A stretch of 64,000 nucleotides of DNA from Buchnera aphidicola (Pemphigus immunis). Lineage in GTDB: Bacteria > Pseudomonadota > Gammaproteobacteria > Enterobacterales > Enterobacteriaceae. The notes below the pieces were generated by a model, which was not told where the DNA came from, searched no databases, and worked only from the letters and a program-made list of their open reading frames with translations. How positions within the stretch are numbered: position 1 is the stretch's first letter; the number at the start of each line of letters is the position of its first letter. Below, one piece after another: positions 10,406 to 18,317 of the stretch. The translations under genes and the position numbers were made by a program. Location of the stretch: NCBI RefSeq assembly GCF_964059115.1, contig NZ_OZ060408.1:186001-250000 (forward strand), in the 5' to 3' direction.

Positions 10406-11011
10406 CTAAGACAAATAATTTATATTTTTACTTAGATATTTAGATACTCCAGAAGGAGATGCTTCCATAGCTTCTTTACCTTTTTCCCATTGAGCAGGGC
10501 AAACTGAACCGTTTTTTTCATGAAATTGAACAGCATCTATCATACGTATCATTTCTTTTATATTTCTACCAAAAGGTAAATCATTAATTACTTGATGACG
10601 AATAATACCATTGACATCTATTAAGAATGATGCTCTTAGTGCCATTCCTAAATCAGGATGTTCAATTCCATACATTTTTTGTATATTTCTTTTAACATCT
10701 GAAACCATGGTATATTTAATATGTCCGATTCCACCTTTATTGATAGGGGTATTACGCCAAGCGTTATGTACAAAAACCGAATCAAATGATACTCCAACAA
10801 TTTTTACGTTACGATTTTTAAATTCTTCGTAAAATTGATTAAATGCTATAATTTCTGAAGGACAAACGAATGTAAAATCCATAGGCCAAAAAAACAATAC
10901 AGCAAATGTATTGGAGGTATAATTTTTAAAATTGAAATTTTCGATTATTTCACCGTTGTGAAGAATTGCCGGAGCTGTAAAATTTGGTGCTTTTTGAGTA
11001 ACTAGAATCAT
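10406..11011 (-). CDS. Typical 2-Cys peroxiredoxin (AhpC/TSA family)
   Basis: A thiol peroxidase that reduces hydrogen peroxide and organic hydroperoxides. It has 201 residues. The peroxidatic Cys50 lies in DFTFVCPSE and the resolving Cys171 in GSVCPAQW, so both VCP motifs of the typical 2-Cys class are present. The C-terminal arm (YLSKNINYL) is long, more like eukaryotic-type TSA/Prx1 than E. coli AhpC (187 residues). I recall the Buchnera gene at this locus being called tsaA or ahpC. No ahpF reductase is encoded nearby, so the electron donor would be thioredoxin or an unlinked protein. It is transcribed alone, divergently from ung. Confidence 0.93.
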   Translation of the reverse strand: MILVTQKAPNFTAPAILHNGEIIENFNFKNYTSNTFAVLFFWPMDFTFVCPSEIIAFNQFYEEFKNRNVKIVGVSFDSVFVHNAWRNTPINKGGIGHIKYTMVSDVKRNIQKMYGIEHPDLGMALRASFLIDVNGIIRHQVINDLPFGRNIKEMIRMIDAVQFHEKNGSVCPAQWEKGKEAMEASPSGVSKYLSKNINYLS

Positions 11012-11210
11012 TTTTTCCTCATTTTTTATTAAAAAATATTTAATATGATATATTTTTAATTCATATTATATTTTAAATTTAAGCTTAACAATGTTATTTA
11101 CAATAGTTCATTATTGATATATTTCGAAAATATTTTCATTATATATAAATATATTAATTAATAGAATTATTTTTTATTATTAAATAATTTTCGCTTATAT
11201 TGGAGTAATT

Positions 11211-11877
11211 ATGTCAAATAATAATTTAAATTGGTACGATTTATTAAAACAAGAAAAAAAAAACTTATTTTTTAGATATAATTCATTTTATATCCAATGA
11301 AAGATTAAAGAAAACAATTTATCCACCTAATAAAGATATATTTACAGCTTTTTTATTAACTCGATTTACTTCTATTAAAGTAGTTATTTTGGGACAAGAT
11401 CCATATTATCATTATAAACAAGCACATGGTTTAGCTTTTTCTGTTAATTTAGGTGAAATTATTCCTCCTTCTTTAAAAAACATATATAAAGAAATATTAG
11501 ATAATTTTTCATCAGATCATATTTTTCAGAGTGGATTTTTGAATAATTGGGCAAAACAAGGTGTTTTTTTGTTAAATTCTATTTTAACAGTAGAATCTGG
11601 AAAACCAGCTTCTCATTCTCAGATTGGTTGGCAATTGTTTACAGATAAAGTAATTAGGGTAATAAATGAACATTTAAGTGGTGTGGTTTTCTTATTATGG
11701 GGTAGTAGTGCTAAAAGTAAAATTAGTATTATTAATAGTAAAAAACATTATATTTTACAGGCGTCGCATCCATCACCTTTATCAGCTTATCGTGGGTTTT
11801 TTGGATGCCGCCATTTTTTTATTGCTAATCAGATATTAATAAAACAAGGTAAAACACCTATTAATTGGTTATGTTAG
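11211..11877 (+). pseudogene. ung: Uracil-DNA glycosylase, reading frame interrupted at an A10 tract
   Basis: Ung removes uracil from DNA as the first step of base excision repair. The ATG at 11211 follows a TGGAG ribosome binding site and encodes NLNWYDLLKQEKK, matching the E. coli start (ELTWHDVLAEEKQ). After a run of ten A (11254-11263) this frame hits TGA at 11298. The +1 frame continues the homology directly: YFLDIIHFISNERLKKTIYPP, then the catalytic water-activating motif GQDPYYHY, the uracil pocket and the HPSPLSAYRGFFGC motif, to the stop at 11877. Removing one A restores a single full-length frame. The downstream part is undecayed, so either the lesion is very recent or polymerase slippage at the A tract produces some functional protein. 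An internal TTG at 11389 could only give an N-truncated product. Confidence 0.93.
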
Positions 11878-11929
11878 TAACAATGTATTATTGATTTCAA
11901 TGGTATAGTTTTTTAAAAAGACAAATTTT

Positions 11930-12523
11930 TTAAACAGATACTTCTACTTTAGCTTTTCTTAATATAGTACTGTTTAATGTATAACCATGTTGTATTACAG
12001 AAATAATATGATTGGGTTGTATTTTGTTAGATTGTTTACTCAATATAGATTGATGTAAATATGATTGGAATATTGTATTTTTTTTTCCTTCTTTTTTTAT
12101 ACCAAATTTTGAAATAATATTTAACATAGATTTTAAAGTTAAATTGATACCTTGTACCATAATTGATTCTTGATTGTTTTTTTGATCAGCGATTTTCAAT
12201 ATTTCTTCTAAAGAATCAATGATAGGGAGTATTTTTTTTGCAAATTTTTCTAGTTGAGCATTTTTTATTGTTTTTATATCTTGTTCACTTTTTTTTCTTA
12301 TATTTTCTATTTTTGCTTGTCCTCGTAGTTTTATATCAGTGATATCATTTTTCATTTTTGATATTTTTTTTCTTATATCTATAATTTTATCTTTTTTATT
12401 ATTTATATCAGTTTTATTTTGATCATTTTTTGTGTTTAATTTATTTTTTTTTTCAGTATTTAATTCTAATTTATCTGTATTAATTTTGTTTTCATTTTTT
12501 GATTCTGATTTTTGATTGTTCAT
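11930..12523 (-). CDS. grpE: GrpE nucleotide exchange factor for DnaK
   Basis: GrpE drives ADP release from DnaK in the Hsp70 chaperone cycle. It has 197 residues, like E. coli. Residues 1-85 are almost entirely Lys/Asn/Asp/Glu (low complexity, then a long coiled-coil helix of the dimer). The conserved core follows: ILPIIDSLEEILKIA, VQGINLTLKSMLNIISKFGI and the C-terminal beta domain ending HGYTLNSTILRKAKVEVSV, close to E. coli HGYTLNGRTIRAAMVTVAK. A heat-shock-type promoter lies just upstream (12565-12592). It is monocistronic and divergent from nadK. Confidence 0.95.
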   Translation of the reverse strand: MNNQKSESKNENKINTDKLELNTEKKNKLNTKNDQNKTDINNKKDKIIDIRKKISKMKNDITDIKLRGQAKIENIRKKSEQDIKTIKNAQLEKFAKKILPIIDSLEEILKIADQKNNQESIMVQGINLTLKSMLNIISKFGIKKEGKKNTIFQSYLHQSILSKQSNKIQPNHIISVIQHGYTLNSTILRKAKVEVSV

Positions 12524-12564
12524 AAAATATTCTATTTTTTATATTAAATTTGTTAATTAATTTA

Positions 12565-12592
12565 GTATGAGGGTTATAAGAAAATTTTCAAG
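12565..12592 (-). promoter_or_regulatory. Putative sigma-32 (RpoH) heat-shock promoter of grpE
   Basis: On the minus strand CTTGAAA (12592-12586) is followed after 13 bases by CCTCATAC (12572-12565), or after 12 bases by CCCTCATAC. This is close to the E. coli sigma-32 consensus CTTGAAA - N13-14 - CCCCATNT. It lies about 40 bases upstream of the grpE ATG. The C-rich -10 is striking in DNA that is otherwise nearly all A and T, which argues that selection maintains it. Confidence 0.75.
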
Positions 12593-12640
12593 ATTATTTT
12601 ATTAAAAAAACTTACTTTTAATATTAGGAAAATAAAATAA

Positions 12641-13525
12641 ATGAAATCATTTTTACATTATATTGGTTTAGTAGGTGTTCCTCGCAATGCTCAATCATTA
12701 GAAACACATAAAACACTTTATGATTGGTTAATGAAGCAAGGTTATAAAGTAATGATTGAATATCAAATAGCAGAACAATTATTATCGATTAAGAAACCTA
12801 TTGTTGGTACATTGTCGCAAATTGGTCAGCATTGTGATTTAGCTATAGTTGTAGGAGGCGACGGTAATTTATTATGTGCAGGATATATCTTGTGTGGTTA
12901 TAATATAAAAATAATTGGTGTAAATAGAGGGAATTTGGGTTTTCTTACCGATTTAAATCCTGATAGAGTATTGGAACAGTTATCAGAAGTTTTATCTGGA
13001 AAATATATATTAGAGAATAGATTTTTACTGGAGATTCAAATATGTAAGGAAAATGGAGAATGTTATGTTAATACAGCTATAAATGAAGTTATTTTACATG
13101 CAGATAAAGTAGCTCATATGATAGAATTTGAAGTTTATATTGATGAAAATTTTGCTTTTTCTCAGAGGTCAGATGGTTTAATTATTTCTACTCCTACTGG
13201 TTCGACAGGTTATTCACTTTCAGCTGGCGGACCAATACTTTCTGCATCTTTAGAAGCGGTTGTGTTGATTCCTATGTTTCCTCATACCTTATCAGCTCGT
13301 CCGTTAGTAATTAGTAGTGATAGTAAAATTTGTCTAAAATTCTCAGATAATTATGAAAATTTAAAAATTAGTTGTGATAGTCAAAGAGTATTATCTGTTA
13401 ATAATAGAGATAAAATATTTATTCGTAGAAGTCATTATTGTCTTAATTTTATTCATCCAAAAAATTATAACTATTTCGATAGATTAAGTTCTAAATTAAA
13501 TTGGTCAAAAAACTTTTTTAATTAG
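12641..13525 (+). CDS. nadK: NAD kinase
   Basis: NadK phosphorylates NAD to NADP using ATP. It has 294 residues, near E. coli's 292, and the N terminus [23 protein letters not shown] aligns with [22 protein letters not shown]. The catalytic GGDGN motif is at residues 72-76 with Asp74. The NE/D motif (TAINEVILH), the [22 protein letters not shown] substrate loop and the [10 protein letters not shown] segment are all present. Located between grpE (divergent) and the tmRNA gene (convergent), as I recall for other Buchnera. Looks fully functional. Confidence 0.96.
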   Translation: MKSFLHYIGLVGVPRNAQSLETHKTLYDWLMKQGYKVMIEYQIAEQLLSIKKPIVGTLSQIGQHCDLAIVVGGDGNLLCAGYILCGYNIKIIGVNRGNLGFLTDLNPDRVLEQLSEVLSGKYILENRFLLEIQICKENGECYVNTAINEVILHADKVAHMIEFEVYIDENFAFSQRSDGLIISTPTGSTGYSLSAGGPILSASLEAVVLIPMFPHTLSARPLVISSDSKICLKFSDNYENLKISCDSQRVLSVNNRDKIFIRRSHYCLNFIHPKNYNYFDRLSSKLNWSKNFFN

Positions 13526-13578
13526 TATAAAATACATATTTTATATGTTTTAATTTTAAATGTTAAATATAAATGAAA

Positions 13579-13941
13579 TGGAGCTGGCGGGAGTCGAACC
13601 CGCGTCCAAAATTTCTATAACTTCAGTACTACATGCTTAGTCTATTTTTTAATAAAAAATATTCTTATTTTTTATAGACTTAAAATAAGATTTTTGCTTA
13701 AGTTAATTTTAACGTATATCTCTTTTAAGCGAAGGGTTTATACGAATCTCTATAATTTTGACCTTCTTTGAAATCTAATTTTAAGAGAATAAATTAGATT
13801 GAAGGGCTTTAGATAGTTTATTAAGCTGCTAAAGCGTAATGTTTTTGATTTGCATTTGTTTTTTACGGCTTTTAACGAGGCAAACCGTTCCTCGGCATGC
13901 ACTTTAGTTTTCGATAATCTTGTCGAATCCAAAACAGCCCC
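13579..13941 (-). ncRNA. ssrA: Transfer-messenger RNA (tmRNA)
   Basis: tmRNA rescues stalled ribosomes and tags the nascent chain for proteolysis. Read on the minus strand the 5' end GGGGCTGTTTTGGATTCGAC (13941) pairs with the 3' end CAGCTCCA (13586-13579) in a tRNA-like acceptor. The T-arm GGGTTCGACTCCCGCC is intact. The tRNA-like domain encloses a tag frame and AT-rich pseudoknot regions; total about 363 nt, same as E. coli. The gene does not encode the terminal CCA (bases before 13579 are AAA on the plus strand), so CCA must be added by tRNA nucleotidyltransferase, unlike E. coli ssrA. A 60-codon frame inside (13750-13932) is only the RNA itself. smpB is not in the window. Confidence 0.97.
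13821..13853 (-). other. tmRNA tag-peptide reading frame
   Basis: The resume codon GCA starts ten codons that read ANQKHYALAA and end in TAA, followed at once by a second TAA (13818-13820), the same tandem stop as in E. coli. E. coli's tag is ANDENYALAA, so the protease-recognised YALAA end is unchanged while the middle Asp-Glu-Asn has become Gln-Lys-His, making the tag basic. Confidence 0.92.
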
Positions 13942-13955
13942 AGAGTTATTTTTAT

Positions 13956-13961
13956 ATTATG
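13956..13961 (-). promoter_or_regulatory. Possible -10 box of ssrA
   Basis: CATAAT on the minus strand lies about 15 bases upstream of the mature tmRNA 5' end. No convincing -35 was recognised in the AT-rich background, so this is a weak call. Confidence 0.3.
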
Positions 13962-14235
13962 ACAAAATAAAATAAAATAGTCTATATATTATTTTTATTT
14001 TAAAAATATTGTTTTTATAAATAAAAGGGTGATTTTTTTATATTAATAAGATAAATAAAAAAGATGCATTTATTTATTTCATTTAAAAATATTATTTTAT
14101 AACGTTAATTATGATATTTAAAATTTATTTATAGATATTGAGAAAATAATATTAATAGTCTGTTTTATAGATATAATATTATAAGAGAGTATAAAATGTA
14201 TAAATTTGTTAAGAATATTTTTAAGGAATTAGAAT

Positions 14236-14568
14236 ATGAATGTTTTAGAAAAAATTAAGAGTCAAATTGAAAAAAATCCAATTTTAATTTATATAAAAGG
14301 AACTCCTGATGCACCAGAATGTGGATTTTCTGCTCAAGCAGTTCAGGCATTATCTGCATGTGGAGAAAAATTTGCATACGTGGATATTTTAAAATATCCA
14401 GACATTCGAACTGAATTACCAAAGTACGCTAATTGGCCAACTTTTCCTCAATTATGGATAGAAGGAGAACTGATTGGAGGATGTAATATAATTATGGAAA
14501 TGCTTAAAAATGGTACTCTTAAAGAAATAATTAAAGACACAGTAATAAAATATAAAAAAAAGAAATAA
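14236..14568 (+). CDS. grxD: Monothiol glutaredoxin, Grx4 type
   Basis: Grx4 binds a glutathione-ligated 2Fe-2S cluster and moves clusters to target proteins. It has 110 residues (E. coli 115). The monothiol active site is CGFSAQAV with Cys29, and the glutathione-binding NWPTFPQLWIEGELIGGCNII segment is intact. E. coli GrxD aligns throughout (NPILLYMKGSPKLPSCGFSAQ). It starts at an ATG preceded by AAGGAATTAGA. It stands alone, with the convergent rnt gene downstream. Together with ErpA (37669-38025) it indicates a retained Fe-S delivery pathway. Confidence 0.95.
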   Translation: MNVLEKIKSQIEKNPILIYIKGTPDAPECGFSAQAVQALSACGEKFAYVDILKYPDIRTELPKYANWPTFPQLWIEGELIGGCNIIMEMLKNGTLKEIIKDTVIKYKKKK

Positions 14569-14626
14569 TTATTTTAAAAAAATAGATATTAGTCAGTTAC
14601 TAAAAAAATTTTCTAATATTGAATAC

Positions 14627-14683
14627 TATATCTACTATATGTTTTATATATATATTTCAAATATAAAATATGTAGTAGATATA
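14627..14683. terminator. 23-base-pair hairpin between convergent grxD and rnt
   Basis: Arms at 14627-14649 and 14661-14683 pair over 23 bases with only two G-T wobbles and no bulge, around an 11-base loop. It sits between the two converging genes, so it most likely serves as a terminator for both. It is the longest near-perfect stem I saw in the window. Confidence 0.65.
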
Positions 14684-14743
14684 AAAATTGATAATTGCAT
14701 TATTTTTAATAAATTTAGTAAAAAAGATATATGAAATTTGTAT

Positions 14744-15376
14744 TTATTTTAAAGGCCATCCTCCTAATCTTTTCCAACGATTTACTAATTCACAAAATAG
14801 TTCAGCAGTTTTTTGGGAGTCATAGAGTGCTGAATGAGCTTGTTTATTATCAAATAATAATCCAGCAGCTTTACATGATTTTGCTAGTACAGTTTGTCCT
14901 AATACTAATCCACTTAAAGTTGCTGTATCAAAAGTTGCAAATGGATGAAAAGGATGTTTTTGTATTCCTGTTCTTTGAATTGCAGCCATGATAAAGTTAT
15001 GATCAAAACTTGCATTATGAGCAACTATTATACTGCGATTACAATTTTTAATTTTCATACCTTTATTTACGGTATTAAATATGTAAAAAAGAGCTTCTTG
15101 TTCACTGATTGCTCCTCTTAATGGATTAAAAGGATCTATTCGATTAAAAGCAATGGCTTCTGGTTGAATAGAAGATCCATTAAAAGGGATAATATGAAAA
15201 TGTAAGCAGGATTCTTTTTTTAACCATCCTTCTGAATCCATGTATAATGTATATACTCCTATTTCTAATATAGCATCAGTTTGTGAATTAAATCCTGCTG
15301 TTTCTATATCTATTACTACAGGATAAAAACCACGGAATCTTTTTTTTAATGAATAGTCTTCTTGATTTATGGACAT
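14744..15376 (-). CDS. rnt: Ribonuclease T
   Basis: RNase T is a DEDDh 3'-5' exoribonuclease that trims tRNA and other stable RNA 3' ends. It has 210 residues (E. coli 215). Catalytic residues are visible: Asp23 and Glu25 in [10 protein letters not shown], the second Asp in [12 protein letters not shown], and His/Asp in [14 protein letters not shown]. The nucleic-acid-binding [11 protein letters not shown] segment is intact at the N terminus. It is transcribed alone, divergent from sodA. Since tmRNA and other RNAs lack an encoded CCA or need end maturation, a working RNase T is plausible here. Confidence 0.96.
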   Translation of the reverse strand: MSINQEDYSLKKRFRGFYPVVIDIETAGFNSQTDAILEIGVYTLYMDSEGWLKKESCLHFHIIPFNGSSIQPEAIAFNRIDPFNPLRGAISEQEALFYIFNTVNKGMKIKNCNRSIIVAHNASFDHNFIMAAIQRTGIQKHPFHPFATFDTATLSGLVLGQTVLAKSCKAAGLLFDNKQAHSALYDSQKTAELFCELVNRWKRLGGWPLK

Positions 15377-15730
15377 TTACATCTCATATAAAAATATTAG
15401 TAATAGATTATTTATATATTTTCATTATAAATTTTTAATAAATAATAGATATATTTTGTTTTTTATTTAGATATAATAAATTTATATTAATTATTTTTAT
15501 ATATTATAAAATAAATGACTGCAGTATATTGTAAAAATCAATGTAGTATTTATTTTTATTTATAAAGTAATAATGTTATATTTAATATAACATTATTTTA
15601 AAACAAAGAATAATAAAATCTGGTATTTTAATATTATTAAAAAATTTTGGTATTAAATATATTTATAGGTTTCAATATTAATTGGTTAAGAATTTAAATA
15701 TTACTAAAAAAAAATAAAAGGAAATAGAAA
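15377..15730. other. Intergenic region between divergent rnt and sodA
   Basis: About 350 AT-rich bases with no coding signal. It should hold promoters for rnt and sodA. The one structured element is the palindrome at 15569-15597. Confidence 0.6.
15569..15597. repeat. Perfect 14-bp palindrome in the rnt/sodA divergent region
   Basis: Arms 15569-15582 and 15584-15597 (AATAATGTTATATT and its exact complement) flank one T. It is 134 bases upstream of the sodA ATG. It could be an operator, a cruciform-forming site or a leftover terminator from a lost gene; the sequence alone does not decide. Confidence 0.5.
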
Positions 15731-16360
15731 ATGATTCATAAATTACCGGTACTACCTTATTCATACGAATTTTTAGAGCCATATTTCGATAAAGAAACTA
15801 TGTTTATTCATCATACTAAACATCATCAAACATATATCAATAATTTGAATACAGCTTTAAAAGGAACAAATTTTTCAAATTTATCTATTAATGATTTAAT
15901 TACTCAATTAGATAAAGTTTCTTTTGATAAAAGAAAAACAATACAGAATAATGCTGGTGGTCATATTAATCATAGTTTATTTTGGCAAGGATTAACAATA
16001 GGATCAAATTTAAGTTCTATTTTAAAAAAAAATATAGAAAAAGATTTTAATTCTATTTCAAATTTTAAAAAAAAATTTGAAGAAGCAGCAATGAATCATT
16101 TTGGTTCTGGATGGGTATGGTTGATAAAAAATAATTCTACTTTATCTATTGTAACGACTGTTAATCAAGATAATCCATTAATGGGTCAAAATATTGCTGG
16201 AGTTTTTGGGATACCTATTATATCTTTGGATTTATGGGAGCATGCGTATTATTTAAAATACCAAAATCAAAGAATTAATTATATTAAAGCATTTTGGAAC
16301 GTAGTAAATTGGGAAGAGGCATTAAATCGTTTTACAAATAAAAATTATTTTTTTAATTAA
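15731..16360 (+). CDS. sodA: Superoxide dismutase, manganese type
   Basis: SodA converts superoxide to oxygen and hydrogen peroxide in the cytoplasm. It has 209 residues (E. coli 206). Metal ligands are His27 ([15 protein letters not shown]), the His in NHSLFWQGL, and Asp and His in [14 protein letters not shown]. The NNAGGHINH motif with GG is that of Mn-type rather than Fe-type enzymes. The ATG follows an AAAGGAAAT ribosome binding site. It is a single gene; with the peroxiredoxin it forms the visible oxidative-stress defence of the window. Confidence 0.96.
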   Translation: MIHKLPVLPYSYEFLEPYFDKETMFIHHTKHHQTYINNLNTALKGTNFSNLSINDLITQLDKVSFDKRKTIQNNAGGHINHSLFWQGLTIGSNLSSILKKNIEKDFNSISNFKKKFEEAAMNHFGSGWVWLIKNNSTLSIVTTVNQDNPLMGQNIAGVFGIPIISLDLWEHAYYLKYQNQRINYIKAFWNVVNWEEALNRFTNKNYFFN

Positions 16361-16459
16361 TTTAAGATATGTATTATTTAATTAGTGATTTTTACATGTT
16401 ATTTATAATGATTATATAATTGTAAATTAGTTTTATTATATTTTTAAATAAGGTATTTT

Positions 16460-17002
16460 TTGAATAAAATAAAAATGATGGTGGGTTTAGCAAATCCAAT
16501 AATTAAATATGGTCACACTAGACATAATATCGGTTCTCGATATGTTCAAATATTTGCTAAACATTATTGTAAATATTTAAAGGAAGAAAAAAAATTTTTT
16601 GGATATACTGGTGTCGTTTTTATAAAAAATAAAATTCGTTTATTAATACCTAATACATTTATGAATATTAGTGGTAAATCTGTTTTTTCCATGGCTTCAT
16701 TTTATCGTATTTCTTTAAATGAAATTTTATTAGTTCATGATGAGTTGGATCTTTTTCCAGGAATTATTAAATTTAAATATGGTAAGGGTCATAATGGCCA
16801 CAATGGATTAAGGAACATTATTAATACGTTTGATACAAAAGCATCTTTTCCTCGTCTTTCTATAGGTATTGGTCGTCCTATTCAAAAGAAAGAAGTGGCA
16901 TATTTTGTATTGTCTCCACCAACAGAACAAGAGAATATTTTAATTAATCAAGCTATAGAAAAATCAATTAAAAAAATCACTGAATTTATTAATTCATCTT
17001 AA
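16460..17002 (+). CDS. pth: Peptidyl-tRNA hydrolase
   Basis: Pth hydrolyses peptidyl-tRNA released by stalled ribosomes. Using a TTG start the product has 180 residues. The TTG is chosen because AAGG lies 7 bases upstream and [12 protein letters not shown] then matches E. coli TIKLIVGLANP; the next in-frame ATG (16475) would remove the first beta strand. The catalytic His22 is in [30 protein letters not shown] and the [11 protein letters not shown] gate are present. The C terminus is about 14 residues shorter than in E. coli. It sits 57 bases upstream of ychF in the same order as in enteric bacteria. Confidence 0.95.
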   Translation: MNKIKMMVGLANPIIKYGHTRHNIGSRYVQIFAKHYCKYLKEEKKFFGYTGVVFIKNKIRLLIPNTFMNISGKSVFSMASFYRISLNEILLVHDELDLFPGIIKFKYGKGHNGHNGLRNIINTFDTKASFPRLSIGIGRPIQKKEVAYFVLSPPTEQENILINQAIEKSIKKITEFINSS

Positions 17003-17059
17003 ATATATAGAAGATATTGTATTCATTTTTGCATTTCGTTGGTAAAATAGGATATTAGT

Positions 17060-18151
17060 ATGGGTTTTAAATGTGGAATAATAGGCTTACCCAATGTAGG
17101 AAAATCAACTTTATTTAATGCTTTAACTAAAAATTCTGTAGCAGCGGAAAATTTTCCATTTTGTACTATAAAACCTAATGTAGGTATGGTATCAATTATT
17201 GACGATCGTCTTTATAAAATAGCAGAGATAGTAGGATCTTCACGGATTGTTAAAACTTTTATAGAATTTATAGATATAGCAGGATTAGTTAAAGGAGCTG
17301 CTAAAGGTGAAGGATTAGGAAATAAATTTCTAAGTCATATAAAAGATACCGATGCCATCATACATATTGTACGTTTTTTTGATGATCTTAAAGTGACTCA
17401 TATTTATGGGAAAATTCAACCGATAATAGATATTGAAGTAGTTAATATGGAATTATGTTTATCGGATTTAGATTCATGTGAGTCACAATTTTTAAAAATT
17501 AAGAAAAAAATAAATATGAAAAATTTATTTTTAAAAAAAGAACTTTCTCTTTTAGAGAAATGTATTGCTCATTTAAAAAAATTTAAGATGTTAAGAACAT
17601 TAAAAATGAATCAAGAAGAAAATTCATTGATTAGTCATTTGCGATTAATTACATTAAAGCCAGTAATGTATGTAATAAATACCAATGATGTGTCATGCAA
17701 TAAAAATAAGAATATAGAAAAAATTTATGATATAGCTGAAAAAGAAAATGCAAAAGTTATTCAATTATCCGCAATTCTTGAATTAAATTCTGTTAATTCT
17801 TATCAGATAGGAAATAGTAAATTTATGGATAAATTAGAAGTAAGAAAATCTGTATTAGATAGAGTTTCTTTATTAGGTTATTCTTTATTGAAATTACAAA
17901 CATTTTTTACTGCTGGTATAAAGGAAGTGAGGGCATGGACAATTTCTAAAGGTACTACGGCAATAGAAGCAGCAGGTAAAATTCATTCAGATTTAAAAAA
18001 AGGTTTTATTCGAGCTAAAGTAATTAGTTACACTGATTTCGTAAAATATAAAGGAGAAAATAATGTGAAAGAATTAGGGAAAATTAGAAGCGAAGGTAAA
18101 AATTATTTTGTTCGAGACGGTGATATTATAAATTTTTTGTTTAATATTTAA
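17060..18151 (+). CDS. ychF: Ribosome-binding ATPase/GTPase YchF
   Basis: YchF is an Obg-related, ATP-preferring translation factor. It has 363 residues, the same as E. coli. The P-loop GLPNVGKST is near the N terminus, followed by switch elements (FIDIAGLVKGAAKGEGLGNKF), a coiled-coil insertion at roughly residues 130-200, the NTND variant of the NKxD base-specificity motif, and a C-terminal TGS domain (LLKLQTFFTAGIKEVRAW, AAGKIHSDLKKGFIRAKV). The C-terminal region is highly conserved. It is the second gene of a pth-ychF pair. Confidence 0.96.
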   Translation: MGFKCGIIGLPNVGKSTLFNALTKNSVAAENFPFCTIKPNVGMVSIIDDRLYKIAEIVGSSRIVKTFIEFIDIAGLVKGAAKGEGLGNKFLSHIKDTDAIIHIVRFFDDLKVTHIYGKIQPIIDIEVVNMELCLSDLDSCESQFLKIKKKINMKNLFLKKELSLLEKCIAHLKKFKMLRTLKMNQEENSLISHLRLITLKPVMYVINTNDVSCNKNKNIEKIYDIAEKENAKVIQLSAILELNSVNSYQIGNSKFMDKLEVRKSVLDRVSLLGYSLLKLQTFFTAGIKEVRAWTISKGTTAIEAAGKIHSDLKKGFIRAKVISYTDFVKYKGENNVKELGKIRSEGKNYFVRDGDIINFLFNI

Positions 18152-18270
18152 TTAAATAGTTTCATTTTTATTCATTAATGTATGTTTTTTGTTTTTATAA
18201 AATTTTTTTTGAATAATAGAATTAATTTCTAGATGTTGTTAAATTAAATTTTAGTGATATTTAATATAAG

Positions 18271-18301
18271 AGAGAGGATAGAATATATAATTCTCCTCTC
18301 T
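18271..18301. terminator. Hairpin between convergent ychF and thrC
   Basis: AGAGAGGA (18271-18278) pairs with TCCTCTCT (18294-18301); a 2-base bulge is followed by four more inner pairs. The GC content of the stem is unusual for this genome. It lies 119 bases after ychF and 16 bases after the thrC stop, so it fits best as the terminator of the thr operon and a backstop for ychF. Confidence 0.55.
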
Positions 18302-18317
18302 GTTAAATAGCAAACTT

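Noticed and set aside
13750..13932. 60-codon open frame on the minus strand (starts MDSTRLSKTKVHAEERF)
   Set aside because: It lies wholly inside the tmRNA gene and is a reading of the RNA itself.
14731..14991. 86-codon plus-strand frame
   Set aside because: Antisense to rnt, which has strong homology and catalytic residues; no homology of its own.
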